Source: Septoria linicola
Lineage: Eukaryota > Ascomycota > Dothideomycetes > Mycosphaerellales > Mycosphaerellaceae
Assembly: GCA_024114885.1 (NCBI GenBank)
Contig: CP099426.1
Coordinates: forward strand, 2,232,001-2,296,000
Length of the DNA: 64,000 nucleotides
Reading direction: 5' to 3'
Every line of letters starts with the position of its first letter. Positions within the stretch are counted from its first letter, which is position 1. Positions 47,160 through 59,367 of the stretch are shown in pieces. A program made the position numbers and the translations under genes. The notes beneath the pieces were generated by a model. That model worked only from the letters and a program-made list of their open reading frames with translations. It made no database searches and was not told the DNA's origin.

Positions 47160-48796
47160 GTCTATAGGTTTATAGTATAGGTAAACTCTAGTTCTTAGCG
47201 TTTCGAGAGCTTTATAGATCTCTAAAGGGAGCGTCTAAAGAATCTATATCCCTATCCGAAGGCTTACGTACGCTAGTAAAAGTATCCTATAACGAGACTA
47301 CTACGAGTAATATAAGACGTAAGGACCTATTAGAGCTCGACTACGATAATACTATCTCGCTTTAGTCGACTACGCGACTTCATCGATAAATTTATTAAGT
47401 ATTAGTCGCTACCGACACTTGTACTATCTAATACCGACTAGTAATAGTTAGAATACCTTACGTCTCTAACTATACCCTTCGCTTAGGCTACTACCTACGT
47501 CGGTACGATAAAGGGCCCTAGCCTCTATCTAGTCCTTAGCTACTATAACTCTCTTTTCGATATTCTAGACAAAGTAGACGAGAAACTTAAGTATAAGAAA
47601 GAGGCTTAGAAGGTCTTACTCTATAAGGTACTAGACAAAGCGTATACTAAGCTCTTTTAATATTACTAACGGACCTAGTAATAGTTCGGGGACTACTACG
47701 GTATAGTAGTACTAATATACTCTACGATTAAGAGTATATTCTAGAAGCGAGGCGCTTTCGATAACGATAGTTCGGAAGATCTCTACTAGAGCAAATTACG
47801 CGTAGAGTAGTTAAAGTATTATAAAGCTTCATCTAGTACTATACAAGCTTCGAAATAGTAGCCTCGAGGTATATAAAGCTTCTTAACCTCCTTCGCTATA
47901 GAGATCGATAGCGACGATAATAAAGCTTAACTAGTACTAGACGTAGCCTCCTTAGTCGAGCCTAATAACGAACTAGAGCGCTATTAGAAAGTAGACTTCT
48001 TATATATAGAAGGAATAGATCCTATAAACATATAGCTAGCTCTTACTAATATATTCCCTACTATATCGAAAATAGCCTAGGATATTCTATATATTCTAGT
48101 AGTAGGCACTAGATACGAACGAGATTTTAGTATTATACGTTATTAGAACCGCTATAATCGGATATATAATCTAGATACCTTTACGTATATTATACTATTA
48201 TAATATCGATATCGCGATTATAAGTATAATATAAGAGTAGTACTTACTATAGAAGTATCTACTCTTTGTCCTAATTTAGAACTTACTCGTAATTAGATAG
48301 AGGTAGTCGAGGAGTAGAATAAGGAGGTTGAAAACGAAATCAAGGCTCTTTCAAAGTTTAATAGTATTAGCGATAATAAAGAGGTTACAAAGGTAGATAA
48401 ATTATAGCGTCGAAGTACGCGAAAGCGTAATACGCTCTATAGGGAAGCTTTAAGAGCTAGAACGTAGCTACCGACTACGTCTACCGACTATATATATTAT
48501 AAACTCAAGTCGACGTCAGATTAGCCTATCCGTTCCGCTTATTACTATTATCTCTCTCTCTGTCTTTACTACTCTATTATATACTTCCTTTTATAGTCGA
48601 TACTAACTAGAATAATTCTTCTTCGTAGTTATACTTAAAATCTATATTATACTCATTTTTTGTTCGCCTAACCTATCTAAGTATAGAGTAGGTATTTGTA
48701 CTATACCTATTACTATGTTCTATAGGTAGGCTAAGACCTAGCCTAACCTATATACTAACCCGTTTCGGCCTACCTATTCCGACGTCTAAATATAAT

Positions 48797-51080
48797 AAAG
48801 GTATAAAAGTTCTAGGAGCTAGATATAAAGGCTATTAAGTAGTATACTAATATAATCTTCTTTAAAGATAAGCTAGGTAGAGAATTAGACTTGAATATTA
48901 AGATCAAGAATCTCCCTAGTTTAGCTCTAGAAAGAAGACCTATTAGAAGGCTAAGAACTATTAGCTAGCCTACTCTATAAGCTAGTAGGAGTACCCTAGG
49001 TACTCCTAGTCTAGGCTAGTAGAAGCCTCCTCCTCCTTAGCTATTAGTATAGGTTTAGGAAGGAAAGAAACTCTTTATATAACTTCTACCTCTACTAGAA
49101 GATATAGGAGAGTATAGAAAATTCCTAGACTAAGGGAAAGTTAAGAAAGAATCTAAGAATTCTACTTAAGAAACTATAGAGGTAGATTAGGAGTAGATAG
49201 CTCTAAGGCAAACTCTTAGAAAGAGGAAAGTATCCTAAGAACTTAATAGATTTAACTAGAAGCTAAAGCTAATTAGGCTTAAGCTAGATTAGAATAGTTA
49301 GCTAGACAAGGAAATGCTCCTAGAGTATTAGGCTTTCTTCTTAGCTATAAGCTCTATTAACCTAGGTATCCTATAGGACCTAGAATTCTTAGAGGAAGTT
49401 AAAGAGATTATATTCTTAGCTACTAAAGAAGTAGGAATATATAAATAGAAGGTTCTAATCCTAAGGAACTATAAGGAAGTAGTAAGTAATCCTAAGTAGG
49501 GTTATCTCTAGTAAGAAGCTATTTAGAAGGAGCTAGATATACTTATAAGTAATAACACCTAGACTATAGTAGTTCTACTAAAAGAGGCTAATCTAGTCAC
49601 CTTAAGATAGGTCTTTAATATTAAGAGAAAGCTTAGTAGAGCTATTAAAAAGTTTAAGGCAAGACTAGTTATAAGAGAGTTCTCTTAAAAGTATAGAGTA
49701 GACTATATAGAAACTTTTGCCTCTATAGTTAGGTAGGATACTCTAAGAGGATTTATAGCTATAGTCTATAAGAAGGACCTAGTTCTACACTAAGTAGATA
49801 TAAACAATATATTTATAGAGAGTACCCTATATAAGGATATCTATATAATCCTACTACTAGGTATTAACCTACTAACTAGTATAGTCTTATAAGTTCTAAG
49901 GAGTCTCTATAGGCTAAAGTAAGCTATAAGAGACTAGAATCAGCTATATATATTAAAGCTAAAAGGAATAGGATTTAGACAATTAGAAGTAGACCTATGT
50001 CTTCTAATCTATAAGAAAAGGAAAGACCTAATAATCCTAATCTATATTAATAATATACCTATTACTATAGAGAGACTAGAAGATGTCCTCTAGTTTAAAG
50101 ACTAACTTAGTAAGGTCTTTAAGATCAAAGATCTTAGAGAACTAGATAAGATTCTTAGAATGAGACTAATAAGAAACAGATAGCAAGGCTAGCTAAAACT
50201 TAACTAGAAGCACTATATCTAAGAGAACCTAGCTAAGATAGGAATAGGTTAAGAGACTATATTACTAACTCTTTTACTAATAGACAGCTATAAAAGTCTA
50301 AAGCCTACTAGACTAAATAATAAAAGGTATAACAAATAGGAGTACTAATCTATTATTAGAACATAGATATAGCTTATAACTATTATAAGACTAGACATTT
50401 TATTTACCCTTAGAAGATTAAGCTCCTATATTAGTAATCTAATAGTAGGACATATAAAGGCTCTAAAGAAGCTAACTAGATACCTAAGATCAAACCTAGA
50501 CCTTAGTCTAAGATACTTAAAGAATAGTCAAGGCTGTCTTACTAGATATATAGACTCTAACTATATAATAGACAAGACTAATAGAGTCTTAATCCTTAGA
50601 TATATCTTCTTCCTTTATAGTATACTAATCTCCTAAATAAGTAAGAAGTAGAAATCTATAGCTATATCTATAATAGAAGCTAAATATATAGCTATAGGAG
50701 TATATATAAAATAGTTATAGTTCCTTAGTACTCTTTTAAAAGAGCTTAGATACCTAGAGTTAGTAGGAGAATGTTCTTACTAACTAAGGATCCTTAGTAA
50801 CTAGGAAACTATTACTAGAATTAGGCTAATTTAGCTAAAAGGTAATAACTAAGCGGCTCTTACTCTAGTCAAGGACTTATATGTTTATAATAAGTCTAAA
50901 TATATTAATATCTTATATAATGCTATAAGAAAACTCTAGTAGAATAGACTTATCTCTATAGAATATATAAATATAAAAGAGATAGTAGTAGATAGTCTTA
51001 CTAAGCTAAAGAATAGACTATAGTTTTAGGAGTTTATAAGGCAGCTCTACCTTATATAAGAGATATGTAAAAGATAACTC
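48797..51080 (+). pseudogene. Copia pol remnant (integrase end, RT, RNase H), element 2
   Basis: Continuation of the Copia polyprotein after hAT-I. The integrase C-terminal region and linker run to about 49500. The RT then shows KRKLSRAIKKFKARLVI, YIETFASIV and VDINNIF. The YVDD box is at 50044-50055, now reading YINN through TG-to-TA changes. LRELDKI and later RNase H blocks follow to about 50990 (TRYIDSN, SIIEAKYIAIG, VDSLTKLKN). The order integrase before RT is what defines Copia rather than Gypsy. Confidence 0.92.
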
Positions 51081-51722
51081 CAAGCCTTAGAGTTAAACTA
51101 AGAGGAGTCTAAAAGAAAGATTTTAGTTACTTAACTCCTCCTTAGTTAGACTTTATAAGGTCCTAAATACTCTTACTAATATTAGACCTATTACTAACTA
51201 CAATATTACTATATAGCACCTAGCTGAACTAGACACCCTCTAAGGCTAAGTACTAGTTAATATTAAAGACCTCCTCTATAGTAGCTATTATCTCCTCTAC
51301 TAGTATATAGTCACTCTGCTCTCTAGCTTAATATAAGATCCCTATAGCTAAGAATAGTATACCCTAAAGGCTATTAGGGAACTAAGAAGCTATATAGAAT
51401 ATAACTAAGTAGGGGACTAGGCTATAAGGAATCTAGGGAGCTATTAGAATTAGCTATAAGAAAGGATAGGGGTAACTTACTAGATAGTCCATGTCCTAAA
51501 TAATCTACTCCTATATAAGAGAGGAGGAAGATCTTATAGAAGGTATTTCTTTTACCTTTTTTATAGAAGATAGTAGTATAGAAAGTTTGTTAGATTAATA
51601 GTTAGTACTATCTAGTTATTAGTCTAAAAAGCAAGTACTTAATAACTAATCAAGATTAGGACTAGTATTTAAGTACTATAGATAATCTATTAAAAGATCT
51701 AACTATATAGTATAAGTAGGAG
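51081..51722 (+). other. Copia element 2, 3' non-coding region
   Basis: About 640 bp between the RNase H end and the 3' LTR. No gene was recognised. A short purine run (AAGTAGGAG) just before 51723 is the likely polypurine tract. Confidence 0.6.
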
Positions 51723-51999
51723 TATTAAGAATATATCCTAGATATTTAGTCTAGATATAGACTTCTAAGTATAGTTCTAGATACCTAAGGCATCTACCTA
51801 AGGCTTAGTAAGAGGTATATCTTGCTTCTCTTTCTTCTCTTCTTAGATAACTAACTTAATTAACTTTATATTTAGTTCCTAGTATATTACTACTATACTA
51901 TATATATAAGTTAGTTCAAGATTAATCCTCTATTCTTCTTTACTACGCTATACCCTCCTTGACATTATATAGTATATAACACGCTCTCTACTTTTAATA
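51723..51999 (+). repeat. Copia element 2, 3' LTR (277 bp)
   Basis: TATTAAGAATA...CTTTTAATA, same length as the 5' LTR. The target duplication TAGGC follows at 52000-52004. Confidence 0.95.
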
Positions 52000-52004
52000 T
52001 AGGC

Positions 52005-52429
52005 TAACGTAATATTGTACTACTATAGTTATATAGCGAATTACCTAAATAAGCGAGACGGACGCGCCTAGCTATAAACGGTCGAACTATACGACACGAC
52101 ATGCCTTCGCTTATTAGGTACAATTAATATAGCTCTAGTATTATAAAGAAAAGTTTAATATTTACCTTCTAACGGCTAATAAAATTTTAGACTCTTGTTT
52201 TTTAGTTATCTTTTTAAACGATAACTATATTTTATTTAAAAACCTTAATTAAGGAGAGTATAATATACTCTTAGAATACCTTCGAACAAGCTCTATAAGT
52301 AAATTAGTATCTATTAGCTAGCCTAAAATACTAGAGAGTAGCTTATCTAACCTACTTAATAAGCAAATTCGAAGATCTTTAGTAAAGCTACTACCCGCTT
52401 TTACTTTATTCCCTTTACTAGACAACGAC
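52005..52429 (+). other. Gypsy leader, copy C, right of the Copia insertion
   Basis: It continues the leader of copy C up to the gag ATG and matches 29641-30065 of copy B. It contains the 23-bp near-palindrome at 52204-52226. No gene was seen. Confidence 0.75.
52204..52226. repeat. 23-bp near-palindrome in leader, copy C
   Basis: Arms AGTTATC and GATAACT; same position relative to gag as in copy B. Confidence 0.72.
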
Positions 52430-55150
52430 ATGTCTATAGAAGCAGAGGACTAAGAAGGTACTAACCTTAACCCTAACGCTAATATCTTTTAAGGACCGAG
52501 CTTAAGAGGTAGACTATCTATAGCGTAGTTCTAGCTACTTATAGAGACTATCTAAGTAACCTAAAGCTAGAAGGTAATTATCGCTTAGGTTCCGCTACTA
52601 CCTAGCTCGGACTAGAATCCCTTCTTTAATAGGAAGAACGTAACCGAGTATATTAAGCGTTTTAAAGTACTATATAGGAACTACGCTATCCTACTTATTA
52701 ATAATAATAAATAGCTTTATAAGAAGTTACTTACTTAGGTTATAGTTATCTAACATAGACGATACTAGCGCCTTAATAGTTTCTACGACCGAGACTACGC
52801 TAAGTTCAAAGAGTCGATTATTAAGGAATACTAAAAGTACGATAACATATATATACTCGGAAACCGCTACTATATAGAGAACCTTTATAAGGTTAACTAT
52901 AGCGAGGATAATAATCTCTTAGAGTACTTAAGGCAGTTTATACTCTACTCTAATACTATACCTACTTCGTATATAGATAAGCGTTCTCGTACTCTTCTAT
53001 TCGTACGAGGCCTTCTATTTCGTTTTAGTAAGAGACTCTAGGCCTATCTTAGGTTAGACCTTAATAATAGTAACTTGGATTATAGTAAGCTCTTAAAGAC
53101 AGCCTAGCGTTAGATTAATAGTAATAAGGACTTTAAAACAGAAGTATATAACGAAGGTAATAGAGACGTCTAGTAGTTATACGAAGTAGTAAAGAAGTCC
53201 GCTCTAAGGCTGAACTCTAAGTTTAAGGCTAAAGAAATAGTAGTCTATAAAGGCTATAAACTAGTAAGCGTCGATAATATTACCGCTAGTATATAAGACC
53301 TCGTAATTACTACGATCCGTCGACTCGAAGAAAGAGGCCTATAGCTACTATACTCGTCGATAGGATAGCGGGCGAAGTCTTACGATCACGACTATCTATA
53401 TATTCTAAGACCTACTTATAGCTAGGAGATTTCGATTAACTTAGCTACGATAGATAATAGGTTAATAATTAAGGCCTATATAGCGATCGCTCTAAAGATT
53501 TTAGGTTATTAGATATATAGGCTCGAAGGCTATATAGCTATAAACTACGAGTACCTATAGTAGTTCGAGACTAAGGGCTTAATATATAGAGATCTAAAGA
53601 CCGGCATTATATACTATAGGACGCCTCGCCTAGGTACGGAAAAGATATAGTACTACTAGGACAAGGAACTACTAAAGCTGTTCGTATTAATAGGAGTATT
53701 AGAGTAGCGCTATAGGAAGATCGATCTTGAAAATATAGATCGTTTATTAACGCTAAGAGCGAGCTAGTAGAGGATAGCGAACAAGGCAGCTAGTATTAAC
53801 GGTCCTATTAATATTAGTTAAGTCGCTTCTATTATATAGGAGGATTAGGACGATCTAATCGGCGCCTACGTAGCTAGAGATAGCGTAAAGACAAAGTAGA
53901 ACCTAAATCCTTCTCGTTCGGTTAGAGGATAGCTAATAGGAGTATAGAAGCGGATTACGACCTAGGCTATAGCTATAAGAACCCGCGCTTATCGTTACTC
54001 TCGTATTAAAGAGGTTAAAGATAAAAACTAGCCGGCTCCTTACCTTACGAATATAGGGAAGTTAGAGGATTCTTAAACTTAGAGACATAATAACGATAAG
54101 ATCGAGGATAAGTAGATATACGACTACCTAAACGGTCTACTAGTTCTAGTCGCTCCTACGTATACTTAAAAGTAGAAGAAGGCTAAGGAGCCTCTAAAGA
54201 CTAAGCGTATAGACAACTACCTCTAAGCTACGTACGCTAATAATAACGCTAACGTCTTCTAGATAGATAAAATACTCGAATCTAAGGTCTAGTTAAGCTT
54301 AGTAGAGATTATTCTCTATAGCGAACGAGCGTCGTATTCCTTATAGGGTCGTGTTCTAAACGATATAGATCTACGTAAGAAGCTTAATAAGCTCTATATA
54401 AAGAAGCGTACGAATAGAGGTAGCGGAGCTAAGATTAGCGTATATTCCTTACTATCTAAAGCCTTTAGCGAGTAGGTAGAGGAGGAGCTATCGAAAGCTG
54501 TTTTAGTAACTAATATTAAGGCCTTCTAGGTTACCGCTATAGCGATTAATATAGTTAAGCCTAGGCCCGCTTCTAAGCTTTATAAGCGGACTAATAATAT
54601 CCTTCTATTATTTAATAATGTCTATTAGATTATTCTAAGTATCTACGTGCCTATAAAGTACAGCTCTCGAATAATAGCTTATAAGTCTTTAATCGACGAG
54701 AGGGCTAAGTTAATAATTATACTAATCGAATATATTCGAAAGCTTTAAGTCAGTATAACCTCTCTCGGTAATATTACTATAGGAGGAGTTAGAGGCAAGG
54801 TTACTTTTATTAAGTACTACCTAGAGGTGTTAATCGATACCTTTAGCGTAAGAGTTACGATACTATTTCTAGTCTTACTAGCGAACGGCCCGATCTTACT
54901 TAGCTAGCTATAGGCGCGACAGGTACGCCTAGCTTCTAAGAACTACGATAATAGCTCGTAGGAAGGCTTAATTAGTACTCTAGACGGCTATATTATTATA
55001 TTTACCGGCTTTAATAGCCGTAGTAATATACGAACTATAGAATAGGTCCTAGGAAAAGCTAGAGTACTAAGGAACTAGCTCTAGTCGACGGCACGAGTAT
55101 AGTAGAGGCTCTAATACGTATATCGCGTTAAGATTCGATAGAAGTTAGTA
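52430..55150 (+). pseudogene. Gypsy gag (and probable protease) remnant, copy C
   Basis: Starts MSIEAED at a conserved ATG. A single frame runs about 900 codons through RIP stops. The early part has the capsid-like NVTEYIKRFKVLYRN and YLRQFILYSN segments. The late part (54780-55100) has GGVRGKVTF, LIDTFSVRVTI and LVLLANGPILL, possibly a protease. The following pol frame is readable from about 55140 in the -1 frame, and copy B has the same offset, which points to a programmed frameshift rather than a chance indel. Confidence 0.86.
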
Positions 55151-58100
55151 TCCGAACTCTAACTTTTAGTAATTACTAGCTAAAGGATATAGGGTATACT
55201 ATCGAGGACTCTAGATCTTATAATAGCGAGGAGTAAGAGGAGGGATTATAAGCTTTTCAAGCTTCTACTACCCTTTCCGTATAAGGTTTAGTAGTTAGAG
55301 GTAAAAACTCTACTTAGGGAGGTTAGCTAGTAGAACGTTCTATAGTTGCCTTTTTAAACGATAATTACGTTATACCTCCTATACTATACTTTAAACTATA
55401 CTAGTAGTATAGATAGATAAGCGATTAGTACTAGTATTCGTTTATAGTTACTAATAGCCCTAAACTCCTAGAGAATCAAGTCTTTAACTACCTTACGTAG
55501 TAGTTGTCGTATATAAAGGTAATCTACTTCGAGGACTATTTTATAGCGGACTTAATTAGATAAAGCACCTCTCTACGATAGTAGCTCGAACTATTAAGAT
55601 AGGTTAATTATAGCTAGACTTAAACATAGTATAACTATCTCGTAGTAGCAGCCGTCGAAGGTAATATTACTAAATTTAGCTAAAATAGTCGACTTAAGAA
55701 GCTTTTACTAGCTACTAGCGAAGCTAAGCTAGCTTATACTAACGAGCGAGACCTATACTAGAGTATTAGGTATAGTTTTAAAGAGGCTATACTAGTGCCT
55801 TAATCGAGCTAGGGTTTAAATTATAGAGGCGAATACTTGATAATTGCCTATAGGAAGCTTAGAGAGGCGGAGCTAGCTATCTAAGAACCTAGACTCTACG
55901 ACGAGGTTATCTCCGATAAAGTAGACGACGAGCTTAGTAAGGAGACGTACGTTATCTTAGCTACTATTAATATAGTAGCGGAGAGAGCTCGTAATAAAGA
56001 GGCTACGAGGTAGCGGAAGCTAGATAATTATATTAGCGCCTATACTCTTTATAAGCGAGTTACTAACAAGATTAAACTAGTAAATACAGATATTACTATA
56101 ACTAACGGCTTAAACCCTAGCGGACTAAAGGACTAGCGACGGACTTATATTAAGAAGGAAGTAGCTATACTACCTAGTACTAGACCTTACGATAGTAAGT
56201 ACCTAACTAAGAGGTTCTTAACGATCGAGCCTAGATTACGTCTTACGCCTAAACGGCTTATAAAGTTCAAACCTAGTATAGAACTACTACTAAAGGAGCT
56301 AGATTTATTATACTATATACTAAGGAATCGAGAAGCTACCTTTACGTAGGACTTTACGTATTTAGGCCGAATTAATCCTAATATTACTCTACTATAGAAG
56401 ATTCGAACAGTTTCTTACGAGCTATAGTAGTATCTAGGCTTTAAGCTAAACCTATCGCTATAGTATATAGTAGAAGACATACTAAGACAACGAATCTAAG
56501 CTAGAACTCTTAAGCTATACTATAGTATCTATCGAAATCCGTACTTCCTTATTAGTAAGAAGATAGAGGTAGGTAAGCTAAAGAAGTATTAGTTAATTAA
56601 TATAGCTTAGAAGTTTAATTAAGTTACCGTAAGAGATTCGAACTTACTACCCGACGCTAAGGGTTTCTCTAAGGACTTTACCGGTTACGCGCTAGCCTCG
56701 TTAGTTAATGTCTTCTCTAGATATAACTAAATCCTACTTAATAAGTTATATAGAGACCTTATAGGCTTTAATTTACTACTAGGGCTATTACGGTAGACAA
56801 CGTTACTATAAGGAGCTACGAATTCTATTACCTAGTTCGTTCGTATTATTAATCAAGTACTTATAAAGCATATCTCGTATAAGGTATAGCCGTTCCTTAA
56901 TAATATTAGTATTAAAGAGCCTAAGACGAAGTACGATAGTAAAGAGGTTAAACCTAGCCTCTACTATTACGTTATTAAATATATTATAGCTATAGACGAC
57001 GTTCTCTATAATATAGAACGAGCTAATATAACCGTGGCTTTTAATAAGCTATAGCTCTATTACGAACAACTAGTAATCGTTAGTTACCTTACTAGTATCG
57101 ATAGTCGCTATCTAGACTTCGCGAGAGTAGCGAAGATTAAGAAATAGCCGACTCTAGAGAATTAGAAGGAGGTTCGAATCTTCCTCGACGTAGTTACGTA
57201 CTACTACGTCTAGGTTAAAGGTTTCACGATTATCCTTACTCTACTATTTAAACTCTTATAGAAGGATACTAAGTTTTAATAGACTACTAAACACTAACTA
57301 GCTAAAGACGTCGTCTTAAAGGTACTAGTTTCAGCCCTAGCCCTAGTTACTCTTAACTTTAGAGAAAGAGTAGGACTTATTATTATAGGTATAGATTCGA
57401 GTAGTAAAGGTTAGGGATATACGCTTTTCTAATATAATCGAGACGAGCTACTTCTCTACTATCTAGTTCGATATAAGTCCGGCCTATTTAACCTAGTAGA
57501 GGTTAAGTACGATACTAGAAAGCGCGAATGCCTTAATATACTAAAGGTATTAAAGAAGCTAAAACTATAGCTATTTAGAGTATACTTCTAACTAGAGATT
57601 AATATAAATACCCTCGTTTACTAGCTTAATAAAGCTATCTCTAATTTGCCGAATATAGTAATAACGCGCTAGCTAGTATAGATCTACCTCTTCGACTTTA
57701 ACGTTATATATATTCCTAGTAAGAAGTATATAGCTCTAGATTCTTTGTCGAGAAAGCCTACTACGCCTAAAGATATAAAGGCTATAGAATAGGAAGAAGA
57801 CGTAGATCTAATAATTAACGAGTAATTCTTCGATATCTTTTACGTTAACGCCTTCTCTATATAGGTGATTTAGAGCGAGCTACCTATAATTAATAGGATC
57901 TACTCTTAGGAGTTAATAAATATCGCTTTTATACTTATATAAATATAAAGGCCTAAGAGAGTTTCTAATAACGAGTATAAGTAGTTAAGGAAGAAGTGTC
58001 GGCTATTTTATATTAAGAACAACTAGCTCTAGCGCTAAGAGCGAGTAGCTAGACCTCTATAGCGAGTTATCGATAAACCTAAAGTACGAGCTCGTATTAT

Positions 58101-59367
58101 TAGAGTATACTACTATAAGAACGGTTACTATAGCGCTAAACAGACGTATAATCTTATCTAGAAACGATAGTAGTAGGATAGAGTCTAGGCTTAAATCTCG
58201 CTCGCTATTCGGTAATATACTATTTATAGTCTTTAGTATAGACGATAGGTGCCTAGAGAACTATAGATCCTACTCTAAGTTACGGTTAGCTAGAGGTAGT
58301 ATATCGACAGCTTGTATATCTTAAAGAACTATTCGTTAATAGTTATACGCGAATCTCTATCGCGCTAGCCAGAAGTACGTATATTCTAGTACCTAGTAAA
58401 GAGTATCTCCTTAGTATAGATAGTAAGGTTTATATAGGAAGAGATCTTTTACTAGTAGAGTGCCGCTATAGAAGTTATCCTCGATAACTATAAGACTAAC
58501 CTTAGTAACGTAGAGAAGCTACTACTATCGTATAGTGTTAAACGTATTAATATTTCGCTATACTACTCTTAGTCTAACGCTATTATTAAAGTCGGCTATA
58601 AGACAATATTAGACGCTTACTTAAAGCTCTCTAATAGCGGCCTTTATACGATTCGTAACTATATTCTAGTAGTTCTATAGGTAGAGAGAACGATAATAGT
58701 CTCTACTACTAGTCTAATACTATTAGAGGTAATAATTAGGTATAACGTAGTACTACTAATCGAGCTAGAATACTGTACCTTCTAGATTATAGATTAGAGC
58801 AAGGTTAAGACTAGAGTAGAGCTCCTTACGATTCGAGCTTAAGCTCTAGAAGCTATAGAAACGACTATAGAAGAAGGACGACTACGTTAATAGCGTCTCC
58901 GAGAACAGAACAAGGCGTACTTTAATAAATATCGCTATATAGACCTTACTATATTAAAGAAAGGAGATCTCGTATTAGTATACCGCTCTAAGTTAAAAAC
59001 TAGCTTCTTCTATAAGCTTACGTTTAGGTAGGAAGGCCCTTTTAGAGTATCTAAAGTATTATAGAGAGGTGTATTATATAAGCTTAAGGAACTAGATAGC
59101 TTAAAACGAGAGTATATCTATAAGAGGATAGACCTTAAGAAATATACCTTTCTATAAGAAAACCTAAAACTAGTTCCGGATTAGGTTAAGCTAGAAGAAG
59201 TACTACTACTAATAGAGAAGGTTATAGAACTAGGACTTCTACTTAGGTATAAGTATCTATAGATCTTTATTAGTAAGCTATTAGTAATAACTTAAGAAGA
59301 AAAGGAGAGTTATATACGCTAGCTACTAATAGAGCTTAAAGAGAAAGTAGAAGACTTAGTAAGCTAA
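55140..59367 (+). pseudogene. Gypsy pol remnant, copy C
   Basis: The longest uninterrupted view of Gypsy pol, one frame from about 55140 to the TAA at 59365-59367. A pre-RT region contains LYDEVISDKVDDE. The RT then reads KKYQLINIAQKFNQVTVRDSN, DFTGYALASLVNVFSRYNQ, RDLIGFN, then TTLQGATNSITQFVRIINQ and the FLNNISIKEPK segment, where the FLDD catalytic pair is RIPed to NN. RNase H follows with VGLIIIGIDSSS and ends near SKKYIALDSLSRKP. The integrase (about 57960-59000) has the EVILDNYKTNLSN and YYSQSNA segments. A basic tail completes it. RT before integrase fits Gypsy. Confidence 0.93.

Larger units (their letters stand above)
45882..48467 (+). pseudogene. hAT-I transposase, copy 2
   Basis: The hAT-superfamily transposase that would cut and paste hAT-I. 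The likely start is ATA (former ATG) at 45882 and the likely stop TAG at 48465-48467, about 800 codons in three exons. An N-terminal BED finger is readable at about 45900-46060: VWKFFDW, then VYWGYETSLA with the Cys pair as Tyr, then SSLSSYLRTKE where the His of HLRTKH is RIPed. The catalytic domain has TIVVDSWWSSG (first Asp), EAMLDFPYVTSRYTRERL, then ALIYDNARNN (second Asp in the DNA-x-NN block). The C-terminal dimerisation block contains FPTISKIA, then DIL, TRYERDFSII and the YNRIYNLDTF tail. Introns are 46125-46178 and 47094-47159. Confidence 0.93.
40557..48788 (+). mobile_element. hAT-I DNA transposon, copy 2, carrying histone H3-like genes
   Basis: 8232 bp, identical in length to copy 1 and reversed relative to it in the window. 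Both copies have the same orientation relative to their host Copia. The target duplication AATATAAT is at 40549-40556 and 48789-48796. Both ends here are the RIP form TAGACGTCGG/CCGACGTCTA. Plus-strand genes are gene A and the transposase; minus-strand genes are two histone H3-like genes. Ten clusters of 13-bp CCGACTA units are spread through the element. At 8.2 kb it is two to three times the usual autonomous hAT length, because of the cargo genes. Confidence 0.96.
37462..51999 (+). mobile_element. Ty1/Copia element 2 interrupted by hAT-I
   Basis: A full Copia-class element in plus orientation with 277-bp LTRs at 37462-37738 and 51723-51999 and the target duplication TAGGC on both sides. Internal order is primer binding site, gag with CCHC knuckle, protease-like region and integrase (to 40548), the hAT-I insertion (40557-48788), then the rest of integrase, RT and RNase H. 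About 640 bp before the 3' LTR are non-coding. It is the same family as element 1, but here hAT-I entered within the integrase region, about 1.2 kb further along the Copia sequence. Confidence 0.95.

Noticed and set aside
40782..48490. The 13-bp units as a CRISPR array
   Set aside because: Units are 13 bp in pairs or triples hundreds of bases apart, in introns of a fungal transposon, with no cas genes.
10820..51999. The two Copia plus hAT-I composites as one duplicated 14.5-kb unit
   Set aside because: Their total lengths are almost equal, but the hAT insertion points in Copia and all TSDs differ, so they are independent events.
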